DNA of 64,000 nucleotides from NCBI RefSeq assembly GCF_002091715.1, contig NZ_BDAG01000032.1, positions 24,621-88,620 on the forward strand, given 5' to 3'. A program made the translations under genes and the position numbers. This DNA is from Pseudomonas migulae NBRC 103157 (GTDB taxonomy: Bacteria; Pseudomonadota; Gammaproteobacteria; Pseudomonadales; Pseudomonadaceae). Positions within the stretch are counted from its first letter, which is position 1, and every line of letters begins with the position of its first letter. The notes beneath the pieces are model-generated. The model saw only the letters and a program-made list of their open reading frames with translations. It had not been told where the DNA came from and searched no databases. This document shows, in pieces, positions 34,789-43,773 of this stretch.

Positions 34789-35793
34789 TCAGGCGTCTTC
34801 CCGGTAGCGTCCAGGCGTCATGCCGAACCAGCGGATGCAGGCTTTGTGAAAGCTGCTCTGATCGCGGAAACCCAGCAGCGCGCCGATGTACTTCACACTT
34901 CGCGCCGAGTTGCGCAAGAAGTTATGCGCGAGCATCAATCGCGCTTCATCCTGCAGTGCCGAGAAGTGCATGCCTTCATTGCTCAAGCGCCGTTGCAGGC
35001 TGCGTGCACTCACGCCGGCCGCCTGGGCGATCCGGTTGAGGTCGCTGGGCACGCCTTGGGCCAGCCGCTCGGAAAGCACCCGTCGAACACGCTCGGTCAT
35101 TGAGCCGTTGAGCAGCAGGTTCAAGCGTGTGCGAGCGTATTCGACATGCAGGACATCCAGTGCCGGATCGGCCGTTGGCAGTGCAATCGAACAGTCGTCG
35201 AGGCTGAACGTCAGGCTGTTGTAAGACGCGCCGAATGACAGGTTGCTGCCGAGCAAGTGCTCCAGCCGGGTGGTGTCCGCTGGTTTGGGGTACGTAAAGG
35301 TCGCTGCCACGGGATGCGGCTTGCGCTGGGGCAACAGCCAGTGGACCAGTCCCACGATTTGCGCGGCGCCCGCATCGATGAAGGGGCGGGGTGTCAGGGA
35401 CGGCTGGGCGCTGATGTCGAAACCGATCAGTTTCAGTGCCGTCGCTTCCTGGTCCAGGCACATGTAAAAGCCATTGCAGATCAGCGATTGATAATCCACC
35501 AGGCGTTGTAGCGCGGCGCCCAGCGTGGCGCAGGACATCACGGCGTAACCGAGTACTTCCAGATTCGCCGGGTGAGCGCGGGCATAGGCCAGCAGGCCGA
35601 TATCCGGGTTGCCGGTACGCCTGGCCGCTTCAGCCATCACCTTATAGACCAGCTCCAGCCTGACGCCGTTGGGGTTTGCCCAGACCTCCTCGTGGCTGCT
35701 GTCGAACGCTTTGAGCAAGGTTTCTACGTTGGCGCCGGCGTCGGTCAAGACGTCGGCGAGCACCCGAAAACCGGTGCTGGTCATTCTGTGCAT
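34789..35793 (-). CDS. AraC-family transcriptional regulator (OruR/ArgR-like layout)
   Basis: The 334-residue product starts at the ATG preceded by GGGAAG. The first two thirds form the arabinose-binding-like domain of the AraC subgroup that has FRVLADVLTDAGANVETLL and NPDIGLLAYARAHP. The DNA-binding part has two helix-turn-helix units (LNRIAQAAGVSARSLQRRLS and IGALLGFRDQSSFHKACIRW) and ends in the typical MTPGRYR. No dedicated metabolic partner is adjacent; it lies between the GGDEF and EAL genes. The ligand is unknown. Confidence 0.86.
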   Translation of the reverse strand: MHRMTSTGFRVLADVLTDAGANVETLLKAFDSSHEEVWANPNGVRLELVYKVMAEAARRTGNPDIGLLAYARAHPANLEVLGYAVMSCATLGAALQRLVDYQSLICNGFYMCLDQEATALKLIGFDISAQPSLTPRPFIDAGAAQIVGLVHWLLPQRKPHPVAATFTYPKPADTTRLEHLLGSNLSFGASYNSLTFSLDDCSIALPTADPALDVLHVEYARTRLNLLLNGSMTERVRRVLSERLAQGVPSDLNRIAQAAGVSARSLQRRLSNEGMHFSALQDEARLMLAHNFLRNSARSVKYIGALLGFRDQSSFHKACIRWFGMTPGRYREDA

Positions 35794-36042
35794 GATTCTT
35801 CCCGGCGTAATGGCTAATTGATGTCGCGCAAGCCGGCGCATGATCGCAATAAACAAATGGTCACAGTCGATTAACACAACCGACACGTTTCCAAGGACAA
35901 GCGAAAGGTATCCGGGAACACTTCCTGACCGGTCGGGGAGCGTCGATTATGGCCGGCAGTCAACGCTGCAGTTGCAGGAGCGCCCGCTTGGCGTAGCCAT
36001 ACTCACCCGGCGGCAGGACGCCGCTTTGTCTACGGATGTGAC

Positions 36043-36792
36043 ATGCACAGAGTCAAAAATTTTTACAATGAACTGGCGCAGGGCAAGTTGGTGTTGGCGT
36101 TTCAGCCGGTCGTCTGGTTGCCCGACAGCCGCCGGGTGCTGTACCAGGAAGGGCTGTTGCGGCATATCGATGCACGGGGAGAAGGGGTCTATCCCTTCGC
36201 CATGCTGGAACAACATCAATTGATGCGTGAGCTGGACCGCAGCGTGGTGAACTGCGTGATTGAACGCTTGCTGCAAAACGAACACCTGCGGCTGGGCTGC
36301 AACATCTCCGCGCAAAGCGCTATCGTCGACCACTACTGGCAACCGATCCTCATGCAATTGCGCGACGCCCCTTCGGTGGCCGCGCGACTGGTGCTGGAGG
36401 TGACCGAAAGCGCCACCCCGCCAAGCACCTCGGCGGCGATCGAATTCGTGTTGTGCCTGCGCGAACTGGGGTGCCGGGTGGCCATCGATGATTTTGGCGC
36501 GGGACTGGGCACGCTGGAATTCATCCGCCAGACCCGGCCGGACATCGTCAAGATCGATCAAGGCTACCTCCAGCGCGCACGCCTGGAGACCAACAACGCC
36601 CAGACCCTCGGTCATCTCGTGCAGCTGTGCAAAACGCTGGCGCCGTGCGTGATCGTCGAGGGGATTGAATCCGAAGCCGATCGTGCCCTCGCCACGGCTT
36701 GCGGTAGTGAGTGGGGGCAGGGTTACCTGTTTGGCCGTCCGCAGATCGATGCACTGGGGACGCTGTGCCAGCTGCAACCCGGGTCGTCATAA
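36043..36792 (+). CDS. Stand-alone EAL-domain protein with an EGL motif
   Basis: The 249-residue product is only an EAL phosphodiesterase domain. The signature EAL reads EGL in LYQEGLLRHI. Other metal and catalytic residues look present: Asn in CNISAQS, Glu in LEVTES, the Asp pair in AIDDFGAG, Lys in VKIDQGYL, Glu in VEGIESEAD and QGYLFGRP. It could therefore still cleave cyclic di-GMP, opposing the diguanylate cyclase encoded nearby. The 250-base gap before it, shared with the divergent AraC gene, shows no other gene. Confidence 0.83.
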   Translation: MHRVKNFYNELAQGKLVLAFQPVVWLPDSRRVLYQEGLLRHIDARGEGVYPFAMLEQHQLMRELDRSVVNCVIERLLQNEHLRLGCNISAQSAIVDHYWQPILMQLRDAPSVAARLVLEVTESATPPSTSAAIEFVLCLRELGCRVAIDDFGAGLGTLEFIRQTRPDIVKIDQGYLQRARLETNNAQTLGHLVQLCKTLAPCVIVEGIESEADRALATACGSEWGQGYLFGRPQIDALGTLCQLQPGSS

Positions 36793-36901
36793 CGCAGCAC
36801 GATGCAACGAATGCCACGTCATGGCCTCATATGAAAACGAGCAGTGCCTTTGGTGCAGAAGGGCGGATGCCATTTTTTCATGACGAGAGGTGATTGTTTC
36901 C

Positions 36902-38968
36902 ATGACGGCAGCTGAGAAAAACCATGTGGACTGGCTGGTCGAACAATCGATGCTGCAGGCCGCAAGACAACGGGCCAAGCTCTACTCGGGGCAAGGCCGA
37001 TTGTGGCAACAGCCCTACGCGCATACCCGGCCCCGTGATGCCTCGGCCCTCGCTTCGGTGTGGTTCACCGCGTACCCGGCGTCCATCGTCACCCGTGAAA
37101 ATGGCACGGTGCTGGAGGCCCTGGGGGACGAAACCTTATGGCACGCCTTGTCGAGAATCGGTATCCAGGGCATTCACAACGGTCCGCTGAAAAGGTCGGG
37201 TGGCCTTTCGGGCACCCAACACACGCCCACCATTGACGGCAACTTTGACCGCATCAGTTTCGACATCGACCCGCAGCTGGGCACCGAGGCGCAGCTGCAA
37301 GCGTTGGTGCGCATGGCCGCCGCGCACAATGCGGTAATCATCGACGACGTCATCCCGTCGCACACCGGCAAAGGCGCGGACTTTCGCCTGGCCGAGATGG
37401 GCTACGAAGACTATCCGGGGCTCTACCACATGGTGGAAATCCGCGAGGAGGACTGGCCGCTGCTGCCCGATGTCATCGCGGGGCGCGACGCGCAGAACCT
37501 CAGCCCGCAGCAGGTCGATGTGTTGCGCGACAAGCACTACATCGTCGGTCAGTTGCAGCGGGTGATCTTCTTCGAGCCCGGAGTCAAGGAGACCGACTGG
37601 AGCGCGACACCGGTGGTGATCGGGGTCGACGGCAAACCGCGTCGCTGGGTTTACCTGCATTACTTCAAGGAAGGGCAGCCGTCGCTGAACTGGCTGGACC
37701 CGACCTTCGCCGCACAGCAGATGATCATCGGCGACGCACTGCACGCCATCGACGTGATGGGGGCGAAAATCCTGCGTCTGGACGCCAACGGTTTTCTCGG
37801 CGTTGAACGCAAGCTCGATGGCACCGCCTGGTCCGAAAGCCATCCGCTATCGATCACCGGCAACCAGTTGCTCGCCGGCGCGATTCGCAAGGCGGGCGGT
37901 TTCAGTTTTCAGGAACTGAACCTCACCGTTGACGACATCGCCGCCATGTCCCACGGCGGGGCCGACCTTTCCTATGACTTCATCACCCGACCCGCTTACC
38001 AGCATGCGTTGCTGATGGGCGATACCGAATTCCTGCGGTTGATGCTGCGTCAGATGCATACCCTGGGCATCGATCCGGGCTCGCTGATCCATGCCTTGCA
38101 GAACCACGACGAACTGACCCTCGAACTGGTGCATTTCTGGACCCTGCACGCCCATGACACTTTCCTCTATCAGGGCCAGACCTTCCCCGGCAACATCTTG
38201 CGCGAGCACATTCGCGAGCAGATGTACGAACGTCTGGCCGGCGAACACGCGCCGTACAACCTGAAATTCGTCACCAACGGCGTGTCCTGCACCACCGCCA
38301 GCATCATCACCGCAGCACTGGGGATTCGTGACCTCGATGCCATTACCGCAGCGGATATCCAGCAGATCCGCCAGATTCATGTGCTGCTGGTGATGTACAA
38401 CGCGATGCAGCCCGGCGTGTTCGCGTTATCGGGTTGGGACCTCGTCGGTGCACTGCCGCTGCCGGCAGAGCAGGTCGCACATTTGATGCTCGACGGCGAC
38501 ACACGCTGGATTCATCGCGGCGCCTACGATCTGGTTGATCTCAATCCGGAAGCGGAGCTGTCGGAAGGTCAGATGCCGCGCCCGAAAACGCTTTACGGCA
38601 GCCTGACCAGTCAACTGAAAGACCATGACTCCTTTGCCTCGCAGCTGAAGCGAATCCTGGCGGCGCGCCGTTCCTATGATATTGCCGCGAGCCGTCAGAT
38701 CCTGATCCCGGATGTCGAGCATCCGGGGTTGCTGATCATGGTCCACGAACTGCCGGCCGGCAAAGGCACCCAGATCACCGCGCTGAACTTCGGTTCCACA
38801 GCGATCACCGAGACCCTGCACCTGCCCAATATTGCGCCGGGGCCGGTGGTCGACATCATCAATGAACGGGTCGAGGGTGATCTCACGCCCGAGGGGGAGT
38901 TCACGATTACGCTGGATGCTTATGAAGGGTTGGCGCTGCGGGTGGTTAGTAGCTCTCCGATGATCTAG
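36902..38968 (+). CDS. GH13 alpha-amylase-family enzyme, trehalose-synthase (TreS)-like
   Basis: The 688-residue product starts at the ATG eight bases after AGAGGTGA. GH13 regions are visible: IIDDVIPSHTG (region I), ILRLDANGFLG (region II, nucleophile Asp), FSFQELNLTVDD (region III, acid Glu) and LQNHDELT (region IV). The order and length fit the maltose alpha-glucosyltransferase/trehalose synthase group of Pseudomonas, which interconverts maltose and trehalose. No maltokinase domain or glg/tre genes are adjacent, so it appears as a stand-alone osmoprotection or storage enzyme. Other GH13 transferases are possible. Confidence 0.82.
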   Translation: MTAAEKNHVDWLVEQSMLQAARQRAKLYSGQGRLWQQPYAHTRPRDASALASVWFTAYPASIVTRENGTVLEALGDETLWHALSRIGIQGIHNGPLKRSGGLSGTQHTPTIDGNFDRISFDIDPQLGTEAQLQALVRMAAAHNAVIIDDVIPSHTGKGADFRLAEMGYEDYPGLYHMVEIREEDWPLLPDVIAGRDAQNLSPQQVDVLRDKHYIVGQLQRVIFFEPGVKETDWSATPVVIGVDGKPRRWVYLHYFKEGQPSLNWLDPTFAAQQMIIGDALHAIDVMGAKILRLDANGFLGVERKLDGTAWSESHPLSITGNQLLAGAIRKAGGFSFQELNLTVDDIAAMSHGGADLSYDFITRPAYQHALLMGDTEFLRLMLRQMHTLGIDPGSLIHALQNHDELTLELVHFWTLHAHDTFLYQGQTFPGNILREHIREQMYERLAGEHAPYNLKFVTNGVSCTTASIITAALGIRDLDAITAADIQQIRQIHVLLVMYNAMQPGVFALSGWDLVGALPLPAEQVAHLMLDGDTRWIHRGAYDLVDLNPEAELSEGQMPRPKTLYGSLTSQLKDHDSFASQLKRILAARRSYDIAASRQILIPDVEHPGLLIMVHELPAGKGTQITALNFGSTAITETLHLPNIAPGPVVDIINERVEGDLTPEGEFTITLDAYEGLALRVVSSSPMI

Positions 38969-38983
38969 TCCTCCCAGGGCGAT

Positions 38984-39010
38984 GTGGCGCGCGTATGAAC
39001 GACGCGCCAC
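38984..39010. other. Hairpin downstream of the TreS-like gene
   Basis: GTGGCGCG pairs with CGCGCCAC over an eleven-base loop, 15 bases after the stop. There is no clear T run. It may be a weak terminator or an mRNA end stabiliser. The rest of the 198-base gap to tpsB shows no gene. Confidence 0.45.
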
Positions 39011-39166
39011 CTCGCCGGTTTTGCTCTGATCCATTTCTCCTTTCGCTTCGAGTCGATAATCCCTCTGTTGCTGGCTGGCGCCAATAAGAAAAATTGACGT
39101 CAGAATAGTGGCCATCTAATATCGCGCCACTATTTTGCTATCGCCTTCCGTTTCGAGGGATCGAAC

Positions 39167-39907
39167 ATGTACTCACCCGCCCTCGTGGCGAGGTTGTGCC
39201 TGGCTTTGCTGTGCCTTTCTCCGCTGAACCTCGCTCATGCCGCCCCCACGCCCGGGGAAACCGACCTCATCCGTGAACGCCAGGATCGCCTGCTCGAAGA
39301 ACAACGTCGGCGTCTCGAAGAACTCAAGGAATTGCCCGGCAAGGCAGCCAAACCGGTCCAGCCCGCGGCACCTGTCGATACCCGTTGTTTCCCCATCAAG
39401 GACATCGAACTCAAGGGCGCCGACAGTCTCTCGGACAGCGATAAAAATCGCCTGCTCAAGCCTTACATCGGCCAGTGCCTGGGCGTCGCCCAACTCAATG
39501 AGTTGCTGAAAGTCATCACCAACCACTACATCGAAAAAGGCCTGGTCACCAGTCGCGCCTATTTGCCGCAACAGGATTTGTCCGGCGGGCATCTGCAGGT
39601 GCTGGTGGTCGAGGGAAAACTGGAAGGACTGAAGGGCGCGGACGGGAGCCAATTGTCGGACCGTGAACTGGCGATGGCTTTCCCCGGCAAGACCGGCGAA
39701 CTGGTCAACCTGCGCGAAATCGAGCAAATGGTCGATCAGCTCAACCGCTTGCCCTCGAATCAGGCACAGATGGAGTTGGCGCCCGGCCAGAACGTCGGTG
39801 GCAGCGAAATCCTGGTCAAGAACACGCCGCAAAAGCCTTGGCGCGTCGGGTTATCGCGCAGCAACGATGGCCAGCGCAGCACTGGCGAGCACGCAACTGC
39901 CTTCTGA
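39167..39907 (+). pseudogene. Truncated TpsB/CdiB-type outer membrane transporter
   Basis: The 5' part encodes a signal peptide (LCLALLCLSPLNLAHA), an Arg/Glu-rich linker and the POTRA-type domain of two-partner secretion transporters. VDTRCFPIKDIELKGA, IEKGLVTSRAYLPQQDL and the start of the barrel, RPW-like KPWRVGLSRSNDGQRSTG, can be seen. Family similarity ends near residue 240, where about 300 residues of barrel should follow, and the frame closes in six more codons. The DNA then continues as the C-terminal end of the partner exoprotein in another frame. A deletion therefore removed the barrel and most of the tpsA/cdiA gene. Confidence 0.85.
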
Positions 39908-40598
39908 ACGGCAAGCAGAGATGCAGGCGGCAGTGTCGAGCGCGATAGACTCTATTGAGACGAACGTGCGCGATGTCAATCAGCGTGCTGAGATGGTCAA
40001 GCTGATCGTAGATGTCGCGCTTACCAACCTTGGGCTTCCGATTCATGTGCTTGACCCGAGGTTGAAGAAGTACGAAGGTCTGTTGGTTGAGGCGGGCAAG
40101 CAAAACCCGAGTAGCGGCGGTTATGCGGAGGGCGGGCAGGCCTCCACAACGCCCCATACCGGTGGAAGCCAATTGGATGGTCAGCAAGGCGGTAATGTTT
40201 ATGTGACGCCGGGGCATCAGCTGAATCCGGGGGCGGTCTATAACGAAAGTACCAATGCTGACGGTGCAAAAGCCACAGGTGCCTCGCTGGACAACGTAGC
40301 CAGCAACATTCATGCTGGGCAGCAAGGCAAGCATGTTCTGGGGCATAACAATTTTATTCCCGGACGCAGTTATTTTGATGAGGGTGTGGATCCTCAAAAA
40401 CTGTTGAATGGTGCTCATGCAGGAGAGTTTCCTGTCGTAGGTTATGGTTCCCGAGGTCAGCCAATAGTTGATTTTGGTCAAAACATTGGTGTTGATGGCT
40501 CCTCTGGTTTGGCGACGAGATATGGAACAATACATTCAGGCAAGAACGGAGCGCATATTGTTCCGACAAACCCTGCTACTGTTGGAGCGGAGCCATGA
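39888..40598 (+). pseudogene. CdiA/TpsA C-terminal fragment with a type-50-like toxin domain
   Basis: The open frame carries about 236 residues of an exoprotein tail: a pretoxin-like helical part (SERQAEMQAAVSSAIDSIE), a Gly/Gln-rich linker and the junction NADGAKATG. The C-terminal toxin then contains IHAGQQGKHVLGHNNF, GVDPQKLLNGAHAGEFPVVG and GLATRYGTIHSGKNGAHIV. This matches my recollection of polymorphic toxin type 50. There is no native start: the frame enters from the truncated tpsB region, so the fragment is an orphan, though internal translation is possible. The immunity gene starts inside its stop codon region (ATGA overlap). Confidence 0.8.
40263..40271 (+). repeat. Cassette junction repeat 1 (GGTGCAAAA)
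   Basis: The sequence encodes Gly-Ala-Lys at the switch from the conserved exoprotein to the variable toxin. The same nine bases begin three further cassettes at 40906, 41692 and 42272. Confidence 0.75.
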
Positions 40599-40906
40599 AA
40601 GTTTTACCTGATTGGTTGGTTTTGTGTGTTTGGCGCGCTCTGATTGGTGAGATATATCCTGCAATAAGAGCGATCGCTCTTTCTCTAGCGGATGATCGGA
40701 CGTTGCTTATTTGCTACTACCTTGACAGGCAACCTACAGACTTTGACTGGGAAAGCTTAGAGGTTGTTGCTACAAATATTTCAGCCTCAATTGGTCAAGA
40801 CAAAATTCTTCGCATAGATTTGGAATGCAAGTTTGAGTCGGATCCGATTGGAAGACTTGAGTGCTTGGGAGGTTTTGTCTACTGTCGTCGAGAGTATGAT
40901 TTGTAG
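40595..40906 (+). CDS. Probable immunity protein for the type-50-like toxin
   Basis: The 103-residue cytoplasmic protein overlaps the toxin stop codon by four bases (ATGA), the usual arrangement of toxin and immunity genes in contact-dependent inhibition systems. The sequence LLICYYLDRQPTDFDWESLEVVATNI suggests a small alpha/beta fold with acidic patches. I do not recognise a named immunity family. Codon use is markedly AT-richer than in neighbouring chromosomal genes. The next cassette begins within its stop codon (TAGGTGCAAAA). Confidence 0.7.
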   Translation: MKVLPDWLVLCVWRALIGEIYPAIRAIALSLADDRTLLICYYLDRQPTDFDWESLEVVATNISASIGQDKILRIDLECKFESDPIGRLECLGGFVYCRREYDL

Positions 40907-41391
40907 GTGCAAAAGGTGAAGCACGGCTTTCGCAATCTCAAATAAATAGCATCATAAATACGCCGAAAGGTAGTCGCCCCGATCCGTCAACCTACATGGG
41001 GCGGGCAGAGATAGACGCTCATTTGGCCAAGTTTGATGAGGGGGCCGTTAGATTTTTTACACCGCACGCTAGTGGAACAGTTGGCCCTGAGAACTCGTTT
41101 GTGTTTCCGAAAAGCTATTTGGATGAGCTTTACAAGTCGACAGGTTGGAATATTCGCGCCGTGGAAACGAAACTTAGCTTGCCTGCTGGTTATCTGGATC
41201 AGGCTCAGGCAGCGGTAATTGCTAAGCCAAATGTTCGCATGCCGTCAGGGAATGAAGTTGGTGCATTTCCTGGTTATTGGGTTCCTGGGGGGTATACTTC
41301 TGGTGGCGTACCAGAGGCTGTCATTCCCGGGCAGTTGCGAATTGATCAAGTCGCTGTAAAGGCTGTGAAGGAGTTGTTCAATGGAAATTGA
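40906..41391 (+). pseudogene. Orphan toxin C-terminus (cassette 2)
   Basis: An open frame runs directly from the junction GGTGCAAAA without a start codon. It gives about 161 residues beginning GAKGEARLSQSQINSII and containing RFFTPHASGTVGPENSFVFP, SLPAGYLDQAQAAVIAKP and GAFPGYWVPGGYTSGGVPEA. This is the shape of a displaced CdiA-CT module waiting to recombine onto a full exoprotein gene. ATG 40996 would give a shorter product. The toxic activity cannot be named from the sequence. The immunity gene overlaps its 3' end. Confidence 0.65.
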
Positions 41392-41653
41392 TTTGCCACT
41401 TGGTTATTGGTTGAAGAACACTAGTGAAGGGCATTTTTGCATCGGCTTTCAATATGGGGGGCACATGGGGGGGGAATGTGAAATATTTCTTCCAAGGTCC
41501 AAGTTCCAAAAGTTTTGCTCTGATGACGAATGGCGTAATCAGACTATAAATCGATTTTACAAAATTGTTTTTCTAGCCATCCCAGAACTGAATGTGCCGA
41601 TCCCTGAGACTGAAGCAAAAAAGGACGGCGTAGTTCCTGATGACTGGGCTTGA
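41381..41653 (+). CDS. Probable immunity protein (cassette 2)
   Basis: The 90-residue protein starts at an ATG inside the end of the orphan toxin frame, with AAGGAG upstream. It is acidic (several Glu/Asp near the C-terminus, ending in VVPDDWA) and has no signal peptide. Position and coupling identify it as the partner of cassette 2. The sequence family is not recognised. Confidence 0.65.
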   Translation: MEIDLPLGYWLKNTSEGHFCIGFQYGGHMGGECEIFLPRSKFQKFCSDDEWRNQTINRFYKIVFLAIPELNVPIPETEAKKDGVVPDDWA

Positions 41654-41691
41654 AATAAAAGTCGCAATAGAGTCGCAATAGAAAACAATAG

Positions 41692-42054
41692 GGTGCAAAA
41701 GCGACAGGTGGTGCAGTAGAGCTAACATTTGACAAAGCTACCCGGACTTGGACAACCCCAGCAGGTCTAGACTATGGACAAGGATCGGTTCAAGGAAACA
41801 GAGTTTTACATGTTTTAGAGCATGCAGAGCCGAATCCGGCCAAGACAACGCATAGCGTCTTTAGTATGGACAGAAAAGAAATTTTAGGAGCTGTCGATGA
41901 GGCATGGCTCAAGAAAGGTAGTCCCGTAGTAGGTGATCCGGGTGCATATGTTGTCCCGATGGGCCGAGCGATTGGTACTTCGGGAGAAACGAGTATTAAA
42001 ATTATTGTTCGGCCTGGGACCAATCAGGTCACTGCCGCCTATCCTGTTAAATAG
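41692..42054 (+). pseudogene. Orphan toxin C-terminus (cassette 3), RNase-like
   Basis: Starting at GGTGCAAAAGCGACAGGTGG, which repeats the GAKATG junction of the main toxin, the frame gives 120 residues with no start codon at its head. It contains RVLHVLEHAEPNPAKTTHSV, DEAWLKKG, VVPMGRAIGTSGETSIKIIV and a final TAAYPVK. The pattern of His, Lys and a C-terminal Thr-x-Tyr segment is like BECR-fold RNase toxins; this is a tentative reading. A cysteine-rich small gene follows as its probable immunity partner. Confidence 0.6.
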
Positions 42055-42065
42055 AGAAGTTTTAT

Positions 42066-42272
42066 ATGCTGTGTCCAAGGTGTGAGCAGGGAGATGTTGT
42101 CAAGGCTAGAATTGTAGCTAACGACACTTGCTTGTTCGTATGTCAAGAGTGCGAGGCCTCATGGTTTTTATACGAAAACATTGGGGTTAAGGCCTTTGTC
42201 GACTATGGGACTTATATGGAAAGTCTAGGACTGAAACCACTATGGAGTGAGTTACAAATCATTCCTGAGTAG
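42066..42272 (+). CDS. Small zinc-ribbon-like protein, probable immunity (cassette 3)
   Basis: The 68-residue product has CPRC at the N-terminus and CQEC at residues 26-29, a pair of CxxC knuckles likely to bind zinc. It starts 11 bases after the cassette 3 toxin and ends inside the fourth junction repeat (TAGGTGCAAAA). Its position makes it the immunity partner. No named family is recognised. Confidence 0.6.
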   Translation: MLCPRCEQGDVVKARIVANDTCLFVCQECEASWFLYENIGVKAFVDYGTYMESLGLKPLWSELQIIPE

Positions 42273-42402
42273 GTGCAAAATGGTCGATCAAGAATAAAAT
42301 TATAGTAGGTAATAATGATCTGGCACCACTTCGAATGGTGTGCGGGTCGAAGGGTATTTGACTCCCAATACAACTGGCTATCCAAAGCGTTAGGGGGGCT
42401 TA
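42272..42402 (+). pseudogene. Degenerate toxin remnant (cassette 4)
   Basis: After the fourth GGTGCAAAA only about 30 codons stay open (WSIKNKIIVGNNDLAPLRMV), followed by stop codons. The toxin of this cassette is mostly deleted, leaving only its likely immunity gene downstream. Confidence 0.5.
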
Positions 42403-42789
42403 GTGAAAATATGTTTCTCATGGGAAGACTCAGGTGGTGGGCTTTCCCCATATTGCAGGTCTAGCATCCTCAATGAAGATGGAGTCAGCCCGCTCGCTTG
42501 CTTGTTAAATGATGATGGCGGAATTTATTTTCTGGATACTACGCCGTGGCTGAAAGAAGGTTTGACTCGGATAAGCAATGTCAAGAGATCGAGCATACCT
42601 TGTGCAGACTGGAGTAGGGATGCTTGGGGCGCTGAACTGACAAAAGCGCAGGTTAAAATCTATTCTCTCTATGATGAAAATTATATCGAGCTGCTAGATA
42701 TAGAGTCGTTTGAAGTGGCTTTGCTGGCGTGGATTAACTTTATTCAAATGCCCTCGGAACCAAGTGTGGTAACGGAAGTCAACTTGTAA
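42403..42789 (+). CDS. Probable orphan immunity protein (cassette 4)
   Basis: The 128-residue protein starts at GTG with a run of G residues (TAGGGGGGC) as ribosome site. It is acidic and rich in Trp, with no signal peptide or helices long enough for the membrane. It follows a degenerate toxin remnant and closes the cassette array, so it is probably an immunity gene kept for protection. AT-rich codon use matches the rest of the array. The next 157 bases hold no gene that I can see. Confidence 0.6.
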   Translation: MKICFSWEDSGGGLSPYCRSSILNEDGVSPLACLLNDDGGIYFLDTTPWLKEGLTRISNVKRSSIPCADWSRDAWGAELTKAQVKIYSLYDENYIELLDIESFEVALLAWINFIQMPSEPSVVTEVNL

Positions 42790-42946
42790 AAGTTAAAAAA
42801 TGCCATGATCCAAGAAAGCTATGGGAGGTGTTAGGTTGTAATTTGCTTGCCGGCGTTGCCCAGACTATCTGGACGTGACTCTAACAACGGCATATCGCCT
42901 CGTCAGGGTCAGGGCTTCGTTCCGAAAGTCACTTATATGACTTGGC

Positions 42947-43756
42947 TCACAATTGCCAGCAGGGCACTTGTTGTTCAACCGACTCGTATTGGACACGCCT
43001 AATCTCGTAAGTCGTCACCGCCTCCTTCGCGATACTCATGTCGAACTGCGGAGTCCAATCCGGTACCTGTAACGCTTCCGGCGCACTTTTATCGAACAGT
43101 ACAAAATTGATCCCTCCGTCACACTGCACAGAGCGAAAGGCTATCCCATCAAATCGTTGACTATCGCAATACCGGATGTATTCGGCTAAGGCCTGAGTCA
43201 TCACATAGTCAGTGTCGTGTGCTCGGACCGGGCGAGCGATAAGGTCGTGCAAGTACTCCAGAAGCAGGCGCCGATCAGTGCGGTGTCTGTATCGAGTTTC
43301 AAACAAACTAATCTCCGCATGCGTGAGCTTGCTCAGAACTGTGAAATCAAAAAAATGAAGTTCTCGCTTTGAGACGAACTCACCCACGACTACCTTATCC
43401 CCGATCGAAGGTCGAACCTCGGCGATGGCGGTCTGGCGGTCAGCAGCAACGTACATCAGAGGAACACCGGCCGGGCTCATTCAGTTGTTCGCTGCACGAT
43501 CTTTTGGCGGAGCACCCAGTTTTTCCAAGGGTTCAGATCTGGATTCGGCGATTTCGGAATCTTTTGTGGCAATGCGCGCGCGATAAAACTTTGAGTGCGC
43601 CGGCAAGGTCGTGACCACAGCACGGGCGTCCGGGTCATCACCGTTACCGGCCGACATCGCTTCAAAGACCAAGGACCCAAAAAGAGCGCTAGCATTGCTG
43701 TTGAAGAATCTTCGCCCATGGATTGATACGCCAAAATACGGTAACGGTTGATGCAC
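42947..43756 (-). pseudogene. RES-domain toxin gene with an in-frame stop
   Basis: Two reading blocks in the same frame are separated by one TGA codon (43481-43483). The first has FYRARIATKDSEIAESRSEP and KLGAPPKDRAAN; the second starts MSPAGVPLMYVAADRQTAIAEVRP and continues to the C-terminus. Together they form a RES domain (the fold of NAD-degrading toxins), with the Arg, Tyr and Glu pattern of that family. The stop falls where relatives have Arg before M-S/N-P-A-G, so CGA to TGA is the simplest explanation. The N-terminal extension usual in Pseudomonas RES proteins is short here. No Xre-type antitoxin gene is adjacent. Confidence 0.75.
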
Positions 43757-43773
43757 AACACGCCAAGGTCATC

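Noticed and set aside
40263..42280. CRISPR array suspected from the repeated GGTGCAAAA
   Set aside because: The repeats are only nine bases and 580-790 bases apart, and they fall at toxin domain junctions in frame.
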